The notes below the pieces were generated by a model. The model ran no database searches and had not been told where the DNA came from. It saw only the letters and a program-made list of their open reading frames with translations. A program made the position numbers and the translations under genes. Shown in pieces: positions 57,392 through 64,000 of a stretch of 64,000 nucleotides of DNA (the stretch's first letter is position 1; each line of letters begins with the position of its first letter). Source of the DNA: Bimastos eiseni (taxonomy: Eukaryota; Annelida; Clitellata; Crassiclitellata; Lumbricidae); NCBI GenBank assembly GCA_959347315.1, contig OY365822.1, positions 13,557,519 to 13,621,518 of the forward strand. The letters run 5' to 3'.

Positions 57392-57425
<34 letters not shown>
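57298..57425. repeat. (AT)n microsatellite split by a 71-bp insert
   Basis: TA runs at about 57299-57324 and 57397-57424 on either side of the inverted copy 57326-57396. Confidence 0.93.
57326..57396 (-). repeat. 71-bp inverted duplication, inserted arm
   Basis: Exact reverse complement of 56764-56834, placed inside the (AT)n tract. No terminal repeats or target duplication that would suggest a transposon. Confidence 0.95.
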
Positions 57426-57429
<4 letters not shown>

Positions 57430-58455
57430 TATAAGGCTATATATGATATACAGATATGATATATGATATACATTTAATCATTTAATGATTAGGCCTGTGA
57501 AATTTAATGATTAATTAATCATTTAATCGTTAAAAATTGTAATAAAGTAATTTTGGTTTGTTTGATTAATTGTTTACTTATTTCATGATATGAAGCAGTC
57601 TATTTCTGGCAGTAACAATGTTTATGACAAACAATGATGATCTTAAATGCTTTAATGTCAATGCTGAAGGACAAGTTAAATATGGTGACAAAATTGACTG
57701 TCTTCTTTGCAATAGGCAATTCACTGCTGTGCTTAAAACACATCCATAACATAACATAACACATTTAGTGAATATATTTTAGCAGATTTTCAGGCTTTAT
57801 GTGACATATACCAAAGTAATTGAATTTAATCGATTACTCAAAGTTAAAGATTAAATGATGTTTATTACATAATGCAAGTCATAGTAAATATGTATATGGT
57901 ATACGTGCTTGTATGTGTAATGCATTTATTTGTGTATACTTATGCTGGACAACCTCATGACAACAGAAGCTGTAAACTTGACTATTAGATAACTTCTCCC
58001 ATTAAACAGCACGGCCTATTTTCACAGACGAGTTTTTAACTTCTCATGATGGTGCAGTTGAAGGAGTGTGTTTAGGTATTTGCAGATTACGTGGTAAATT
58101 TGTCAAGTTCTTGGAGGGGAGAGTTGAGAAGGGGTTTGGTCTGGTAGGATACCTCCTATCTGTTGTGTAGGGGCAAACATTTTCTTTACAAATAGTGCCC
58201 ACAGACAGGTGTGCTAAAGGTATACGGTCTTTATGGCGTGTGACAAACAGACAAGAGACACATACGCATTGGGAGAAACCAACAAATACCTGTAATAGAC
58301 AACAGTCATGAACAGTTTATAGACAAAAGGAGAGACACAGACACAGACAGACACACAGACAGACACAGACAGGCTCAACAGACAGACAGGCAAGCATTGA
58401 CAGGAACGAGCAGGTTAAATAATCTTTGATAAGAGCCAAGATATGGGAGAGGAAA
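57426..58455. other. GFAT intron 1, no exon seen
   Basis: AT-rich. A CAGACAGACA-rich stretch lies at about 58330-58395. No gene recognised. Confidence 0.5.
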
Positions 58456-58459
58456 ACTG

Positions 58460-58590
58460 ATTACACCCAGGTCCTGTAATTACTTGTCACCATCCATTCC
58501 ATAGTTTCAGACTATACTAGTATGTATTGAGGTTTGTCAGTTTGACATTGAATGAAGATATTATTATTATTATTATTATTATTATAAAAG
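58460..58590 (+). mobile_element. SINE body fragment with (ATT)n tail
   Basis: 'gtaattacttgtcaccatcc' followed by 'gaggtttgtcagtttgacat' matches the SINE family at 34960 and 60850, and ends in an ATT repeat at 58560-58585. Confidence 0.7.
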
Positions 58591-58894
58591 GTCAATAGGT
58601 CAGAATTGTTGAAATACTTTTTCTATATCATTGTTCGTAGTGGTAATTTTAATTGCATGTGTGAATGTATGACTGTATGTATACATGTATGTGTGTTTAT
58701 GTATATGTATGCAAGTGTAATGTATAATATAGAAGCATTGATGTAGAACCTTTTTAATACCAACTTAATGCTATGCGATATAAGTGGCTGTCAAAGTGAC
58801 CGGAAAAAGTGGTACTTAGATAAGTGTGTATATTGAGCGAAACGATACGGAACAATGGATACCGATAGTGGCATGTTGTTCGGTGAGACAGGGA

Positions 58895-59090
58895 CACAAC
58901 TGGTTAAAGTACTTGCCTTGTAATAGGGAGAGTGGGGTTCGGTTCCAGCCTCCATCACTAAGATGGTTACTGTGTTGGGCAGCTATAGGACCTCTAGCAA
59001 GTTCTTCATCCCAATTGCAGGGCACCTTCCATTAATGCTTGGTCATTAGATAGCGACACTTAATAAATGCTGTAGAAAATTGTAATAAGG
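58895..59090 (+). mobile_element. tRNA-derived SINE, second type
   Basis: 'aactggttaaagtacttgcc' and 'gtggggttcggttccagcct' resemble A and B boxes about 35-40 bp apart. The body ends in 'gacacttaataaatgctgta', then an AT-rich tail. Confidence 0.7.
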
Positions 59091-59099
59091 CAGGGCCGT

Positions 59100-59160
59100 A
59101 TATCTGTGTGTGTGTGTGTGTGTGTGTGTGTGAGAGACAGACAGACAGACAAACATAGAC
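59100..59160. repeat. (GT)n/(CAGA)n microsatellite
   Basis: TGTGTG run joined to GACAGACAGACA. Confidence 0.9.
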
Positions 59161-59299
59161 AGACAGAGAAGAAAAGAAAGAAGGACAGTAGCATTATACA
59201 GGAGAGACGGGTTGAACCTGGAAAGAATTATTAGTGAGCTGGTTTGTTGTTAGCGTTGGTGACTTGATTAACTGACCTACATCCTTACTGCAGCGTGTT

Positions 59300-59640
59300 G
59301 GACAACAATTGGGCAGGAGTGGGGGTATTATTATTTGCAGGAGCTATGTCACCCTATCACTGCCAGTAGTGGTCGACGACCACTTCGCTCTGTCATTCAT
59401 GAATCATGACCACCTGATCGTCTCTTTTGCATGCACTTCCATAATGAAGAATCGGGCTTTCTCGGTCGTGGGACATACCATCTGGAATGGACTTCCCATA
59501 ATAGAGCTCCGTCTCCTCTCTGAGAACTCCTCATCTTCATTTTACGCCTCTCTTAAAACTGTCTTTTTCTGCCGAGGGTTAGGCTGGGAGCGCCTCTGAG
59601 TAGATATCTTGAAGGGGTGCTATATCAAGTACTTTTTTTG
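59300..59640 (+). mobile_element. LINE 3' end (ORF2 C-terminus remnant)
   Basis: The frame encodes RAFSVVGHTIWNGLPIIE and a downstream FYASLKTVFF segment, matching the C-terminal 'FSVxGPxxWNxLP..F...LK..LF' pattern of CR1/L2-type retrotransposon ORF2. It ends 'gaaggggtgctatatcaagt' plus a T/GATT-rich tail about 125 bp before GFAT exon 2. Confidence 0.85.
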
Positions 59641-59764
59641 GTTGATTTGATTTTTTTTGATTGATATATGTATGTGTATATATCTATATATATATATTGC
59701 ATTGAATTAAGCTTCTTTATTTGATTAGTTGACCGTACCTGTTTGCTGTGATGCTTTGTGACAG

Positions 59765-59872
59765 GTATCTTTGCCTACCTGAACTACTTGACACCAAGAA
59801 CAAGAGATGAGATCATTAAAATTCTCGTCAATGGTCTTAAGAGGCTCGAATATCGAGGATACGACTCAGCAG
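59765..59872 (+). CDS. gfpt: glutamine:fructose-6-phosphate aminotransferase, exon 2
   Basis: 108-nt exon: acceptor tttgtgacag|GTATCT, donor TCAGCAG|gtacac, phase 1 at both ends. It encodes [20 protein letters not shown] followed by [15 protein letters not shown], the N-terminal class II glutaminase domain of GFAT (residues 4-38, using MCG for exon 1). GFAT catalyses glutamine + fructose-6-phosphate to glucosamine-6-phosphate + glutamate, the first committed step of hexosamine and UDP-GlcNAc synthesis in the cytosol. EYRGYDSAG is the family hallmark. Confidence 0.95.
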
Positions 59873-59899
59873 GTACACTGTTAGACTAAAGAACTGAAT

Positions 59900-60240
59900 T
59901 AGATGATTCTATAAATTAATGAATTGATGAATGAATCAATGCATGAATGAATGAATGAATGAGTCATCGAATGAACTGATGAATGAATTATAGGAATGAA
60001 CTAGTAAATGAATGCATGAATGAATGAGTGAGTGAAAGCATTAATGAGTGAGTGAAATGAATGAATGAATGAATGAGTCATTGGATGAACTGGTGAATGA
60101 ACTGATGAATGAATTAAACGAATGAACAAATAAATGAATGCATGAATGAGTGAGTGAAAGAATGAATGAGTGAATGTATGAATGAATGACTGAGAGAATT
60201 AATTATATAATATTAATTAACCAATGAAATAGCCATGAAT
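59900..60240. repeat. degenerate (AATG)n block in GFAT intron 2
   Basis: GAATGAATGAATG with ACTGATGAATG variants. The longer phrase 'gaatgagtcattggatgaac' occurs twice (about 59960 and 60068). Confidence 0.85.
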
Positions 60241-60414
60241 TAATAGATCAGTGTGTCAATAATTACATGCCTTTGATGATTTTTCAGTCATTCTCAGCAA
60301 GTTAATTGTCATCGTCATCATTGTCGCTTGTGTATATACAATGCTGAGTGGTTGGCCCCTCGCTCTGGAACTCACATCCGTTGGCGATGTGGTTGTCGCC
60401 AATGTGGTGTTTGT

Positions 60415-60645
60415 TGCAGTTTAGCGACGTTGTGTGATATCAGAGCTCTTTAGCGTCGCCCTCCTTTATCCAGGCTAGGCACCGCCTGAGTTCTTGCAGC
60501 AGCGGAGTTTGTCACCAAGGGTCCACTCAGACTCTTTATAATCGCCTTATAACTGTTCTTTTTAGCCGTGCCGGGTTGGTAACGCTGCTGAGTAGTAACC
60601 TTGAAGGGGCGCTATAATCAATCTTCGTAATGAATGAATGAGTGG
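60415..60645 (+). mobile_element. dispersed repeat joined to LINE-type 3' end
   Basis: 60415-60500 is the GTTTAGCGAC family, and 60500-60625 ends in 'gagtagtaaccttgaagggg' and 'cgctataatcaatc' plus GAATGAATG, as in the LINE ends. This suggests that the GTTTAGCGAC block may itself be LINE 3' sequence. Confidence 0.65.
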
Positions 60646-60699
60646 ATATATAATCTTAGCCATCATCATCATCATTGTTGAGTATGTATGGGGGCCGTA

Positions 60700-60950
60700 A
60701 CTAATGGAGAAGACACTGAGAAGACACTGACCTACAGAGCAGAGGAAGCAAGTTCGATTCCTGCCACCCCTTGTTTGCCTAGTCCTTCTTTCGCTAGGTG
60801 GTGGCATTCGTTAAATCAGATGTATTACGTGATGGGCGTCTTAAATTCGTCTCCTATACACGATAACTTGTCATGATTCGTTCATTCTATGCTTGTAATC
60901 ACACTGTGTCTAGTCAGTTTGAAATTGAACGAAGATGTTATATATTATGT
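60700..60950 (+). mobile_element. tRNA-like SINE, fullest copy of the CTAGTCC family
   Basis: B-box-like 'agcaagttcgattcctgcc' near 60750, then 'cctagtccttctttcgctag', 'ggtggcattcgttaaatcag' and 'tagtcagtttgaaattgaac'. Shorter copies are at 34960, 51981 (-), 55166 and 58460. Confidence 0.75.
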
Positions 60951-60964
60951 CAAATATATGGTGT

Positions 60965-61241
60965 CCGCTCAATAGTCCGAAGGTTCGATAGTCCGAAGGT
61001 TTGATCGTCCGACATAAATTTAACTAGAATCTGGATTAATTGATGTAAAGAATGTGTAAAACTGGGAGCTGGATTGATATTAAAAGAATCATGCCTAAAT
61101 GGAAGCTGGATGAATGATACGAATTATGCAATCCAGCTTCTAACAAGCATAATTCTTCTCATCAGTCCAGCTACCATTAAAACCACAATCTTATCATCTA
61201 TGCAATCTTCGGACTATCGAACTTTCGGACTATCGATACAG
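60965..61241. mobile_element. MITE with GATAGTCCGAAGGTTC repeat ends, copy 3
   Basis: Left end has 'aatagtccgaaggttcgata' and the right end 'ttcggactatcgaactttcg'. The interior has 'aaatggaagctggatgaatg' and 'aatccagcttctaacaagca' phrases that match the tandem array at 13740-14050. Confidence 0.85.
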
Positions 61242-61343
61242 AACCAGATGTATATACCCTAATAATCATTATAATAATCATTATAATAATCATCATCCTT
61301 GTCATTTGTTTACATCATTGAATGGTAATCGGATGTGTCATAG

Positions 61344-61451
61344 GAATTGCCATTGACGGTGTCAATGAGGTGACACTGAATGCTCTCGAGGTACTCGTCT
61401 GTCTGCTCAAGAGAAAGGGCAAGGTGGCAGCACTTGAAGAGGCAATCGAAG
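61344..61451 (+). CDS. gfpt: glutamine:fructose-6-phosphate aminotransferase, exon 3
   Basis: 108-nt exon with acceptor tgtcatag|GAATTG and donor ATCGAAG|gtatag, phase 1 at both ends (residues 39-75). It encodes GIAIDGVNEVTLNALEVLVC and LLKRKGKVAALEEAIE. The KKGKV-type segment (here KRKGKVAAL) is the usual landmark between the two conserved blocks of animal GFAT. The region before it differs from other GFATs, which is normal for this loop. Confidence 0.93.
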
Positions 61452-61479
61452 GTATAGCAGCCATCTATCCCCATTGATT

Positions 61480-62055
61480 CGTATTTCTCAGTCTTACATT
61501 ACCAAATGCATTGGTCAACTGTGCCAACTTATCTTACTCTCTTACCCTAATTGTTTTGCCATGCTGATCTACCTTACTGGTCTGCAGATTACAATACCTC
61601 ACCTTGTCATATAAATTTTAGCACATTTTACCTGGACTTATTTTCCATATCATATGTCTTATCATACCTTGGCTTACCCTTCGACCCTATCCTACTTAGA
61701 TTTTCCATGTAGCATACTCTATATCACCTTACCATGCTGTTTCTTGCCTACCTTATCTTACTGTACCATAGATTATTTTGACTTGCAGTTACGAAATTAT
61801 TTTGACTTGCAATTACATTATTTAGACTTACTTACCTTATTTTACCTTACCTTGCTTTACTATATCTTAACCTACCATGTCATACCAACTTATTTCACCT
61901 TCCGTGTACATTTCCTTCGTACATGACCGAAATGTACTTTGCCTTATTATTGCACCTGTTCCTTGGCACGATATACCATCGCATATCTTGCTGTATGTTA
62001 CTTTTTTCTTACCTTAACTTTAGTATCTTACATTACTATACCTTACCATGCATGG
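61480..62055. other. GFAT intron 3, pyrimidine-rich TTACC-type sequence
   Basis: CTTACCTTA, TTACCTTAC and TATCTTACC recur without a fixed period, giving a strong C/T bias on the coding strand. The frames read here (Tyr/Leu/Pro-rich) are products of that bias. Confidence 0.7.
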
Positions 62056-62066
62056 TTTGTTTCTAG

Positions 62067-62195
62067 AGGCCAAGACGGATTTGGATTTTGGTGTGAAGTT
62101 CCAGACGCACATTGGCATCGCCCACACACGATGGGCCACCCACGGAGAGCCCAACTGGGTCAACACTCATCCACAGAGATCCGATACTGATAGTG
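62067..62195 (+). CDS. gfpt: glutamine:fructose-6-phosphate aminotransferase, exon 4
   Basis: 129-nt exon, acceptor gtttctag|AGGCCA, donor GATAGTG|gttagt, phase 1 at both ends (residues 75-117 plus one base). It encodes [20 protein letters not shown] then [26 protein letters not shown] contains the Arg-Trp pair that binds the glutamine carboxylate in class II amidotransferases. The next expected block (IVVHNGIITNY-type) was not found before position 64000, so the gene continues outside the window. Confidence 0.96.
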
Positions 62196-62354
62196 GTTAG
62201 TTCACTGTGTTTTCAGTTGTTTGGGCAGTGATGTTGATGGTGGGAAGATAATGGTTGTTGCATTGAATTCATTTGCCTTATATATAGCAGTTGTAGATAA
62301 TCGGTTTGGTGGCCCATTGCTTCATTGCTTTGCCTGTAGCTTCCATTTTGACTG

Positions 62355-62650
62355 TATGTGTGTAAGGATCCTGGCCAATTCCTTCACCCAGCCCCGGAGA
62401 TGGGTCATTCCTTCGAGCTTTTGGTGTCCAGAGCCCGCTCGTCGCTAATGCTGCGTCGAGCTTTCTCAGTGGTTGGTCCATCCACCTGGAATGGGCTCCC
62501 GGTTGCCCTCTGTCTTCCCCCTGACAATGATCTACCTACCTTTTGTAAGCTGCTAAAGTCTTTTCTTTTTGGCAGTGGCTGGGCTGAGCGCACCTCTGAG
62601 TAGTTTCCCTTAAAGAGGCGCTATATAAATTTTCGAAATGAATGAATGAA
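62355..62650 (+). mobile_element. LINE 3' end (ORF2 C-terminus remnant), (GAAT)n tail
   Basis: The frame encodes RAFSVVGPSTWNGLPVAL and FCKLLKSFLFGSG, the same C-terminal block as at 59300-59640. It ends 'aaagaggcgctatataaatt' followed by GAATGAATGAAT. Located in GFAT intron 4. Confidence 0.88.
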
Positions 62651-63179
62651 TGAATTCCATACCCACAAAGAATGCACGGTTTTGCATAGCTGCTGTATGG
62701 GTAAATTTAACCACACGAACAGAACCACTGAGCAGAGCAAAGGGGCGACTACACCAAGCCTTCAGTACCGGCTACATAGTATCTGTATACTTTCTAAATC
62801 CTTTGCTAGACTACTGAGATTTAGCGCAGTTTAACGGCGATTGTATGGGGCACGTCTAATTGAATTCTACGCAGATTGCAGTTTGCCTTGAAGAGCCAGA
62901 AAAGGTTCCTGAGCTGTAGTGCTGTATAGATTTTTAAATGCGTAGATATATTTCGCCGCCAGCCAGTGGGGTGGGGAAGGTGGCTGGAGGGTGTGACCGT
63001 TCATAACAATGTTGTCATTGTTCTCTGTACATTGAATCAGTTTCGAATGCACGCCAGCTGTCCTTTGATAATAGGCAGATGTACAAGTGGCACGTGTTGC
63101 ACGTGTTGGAATGCACCCCGCCGGAAGTGGCAACAGGTGACGCTGGATCGATTGTGTGCAATGGCAGGAGGATGGTTTA
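62651..63179. other. GFAT intron 4, no exon seen
   Basis: No exon-like block. Frames on both strands lack domains. Confidence 0.45.
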
Positions 63180-63368
63180 GACGGGTGACGATGATGCAAG
63201 ATGATGGGTGATAATGCAAGATGAAGCAAGGTGATGTAAGATGATGTAAGATGATGCTTGGTGACGGATAATGAGGCAAGATGATGGGTGATGAGGCAAT
63301 ATGATGGGCGGTGATGTAGGATGATAAATGATGATGTAAGATGATGGGTGATGATGCAAGATGATGGG
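63180..63368. repeat. GATGATGCAAGATGATGGGT minisatellite (left part)
   Basis: Diverged units of GATGATGCAA and GATGATGGGT. The array resumes at 63773-63890 beyond the inserted element. Confidence 0.85.
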
Positions 63369-63772
63369 TAAGGCTGTCACCGAGTACCCGGGTACCCAAC
63401 CGAAGCTGACTGCCAGGGTAATGAAATCGGTTTTCGGGTACCCTAAATTCTGTAAAAATGCACGACTTTACCTTAACCTATGCCAGAAATAATCCCTTGG
63501 TCATATTGGCTGAGTGCCCGGGCAATGAAAATTGGTTCTCTGGTAACAACATTCCGTAAAAATGCTCGATTTTACATGAACATATGCCAGAAATATTCCG
63601 TTATTCATATTGGCTGACTGCCTGGGCAATAACATCGATTCTCAGGTGCCCGACATTCCGTAAAACTGCGCAATTTTATACATTTCCTAAAAAAATATCC
63701 ACGTGGTCGGGTACCCCACCTCGCGGATCGATGGGTACCCGGGTCGGCATTTCAACATTTTTGACAGCCTTA
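63369..63772. mobile_element. hAT-like element, 404 bp, with 104-bp internal repeats
   Basis: Ends TAAGGCTGTCA and TGACAGCCTTA, flanked by ATGATGGG and ATGATGAT (target inside a GATG array, so the duplication is hard to prove). The interior holds three copies of a unit with CCGTAAAAATGC-type landmarks at 63450, 63554 and 63658, spaced exactly 104 bp. No coding capacity. Confidence 0.78.
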
Positions 63773-64000
63773 ATGATGATGTTGTAAGATGATGGGTGAT
63801 GATGCTAGGTGATGGATAATAATGCAAGATGACGGGTGATAATGCAAGATGATAGTTTTAATGGGCCATGATGATGCAAGACGATTTTTTTGCTGGCTAT
63901 CGGGTTTCGAGGTTGAACCTGATCAAACATTCTACAATGCGTGCATTCGCAGTTGTTGATTTAAAAAATCTCCTTTTCAATGCGAAGAATGAAGTCCGTT

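Noticed and set aside
61654..62190. Tyr/Leu-rich frames before GFAT exon 4
   Set aside because: Product of the TTACC-type pyrimidine bias in the intron; the real exon is read in another phase.

Overview
This is eukaryotic, animal-type DNA. It has long introns with GT-AG borders, dense microsatellites and minisatellites, and many small transposons and SINE/LINE fragments. No bacterial operon, CRISPR array, rRNA or convincing functional tRNA gene is visible. The gene families (a FkbM-type membrane methyltransferase, an RFamide/NPFF-type neuropeptide receptor, and metazoan GFAT with its first intron after Met-Cys-Gly) and the tRNA-SINE/LINE tails ending in GCGCTATATAA suggest a marine invertebrate. 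A non-vertebrate deuterostome or a lophotrochozoan would fit; the species cannot be fixed from the sequence alone.

Three protein-coding genes are supported, all on the + strand. (1) A complete 3-exon gene at 10252-15486 encodes a 537-residue type II membrane protein with a FkbM methyltransferase domain and a C-terminal tail of 27-residue repeats carrying N-glycosylation sequons. (2) A complete 3-exon gene at 31672-39803 encodes a 379-residue class A GPCR closest to the NPFF/RFamide receptors. (3) The 5' part of the glutamine:fructose-6-phosphate aminotransferase gene has a 7-nt first coding exon proposed at 47347-47353 and exons at 59765-59872, 61344-61451 and 62067-62195; it runs off the right edge. 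The three genes share no evident pathway.

Layout: 1-9100 has simple repeats and no gene. 9110-10215 is a degenerate CATC block ending just before the methyltransferase start. 10252-15486 is the methyltransferase gene. 15700-31500 is intergenic, with a hAT MITE, a palindrome-rich 1.05-kb TIR element, a Harbinger-like MITE, a foldback element and several microsatellites. 31519-39803 is the GPCR gene; its second intron ends in a 1.2-kb array of a 14-bp repeat about 35 bp from the splice acceptor. 39800-47150 is intergenic, with an LTR-like insertion nested in a hAT MITE and a second TIR element. 47347 to the right edge is GFAT, whose 12.4-kb first intron contains a hAT nested in another hAT, further MITEs, SINEs and LINE ends.

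No clearly new multi-gene system was found. The most unusual items are the sequon-repeat tail of the methyltransferase, a start-stop uORF directly before its ATG, the satellite-built splice acceptor of the GPCR, the transposon whose arms are made of palindromic 18-mers, a 71-bp inverted copy inside an AT microsatellite, a tandem array apparently derived from a MITE, and matching 3' ends of a SINE and a LINE.
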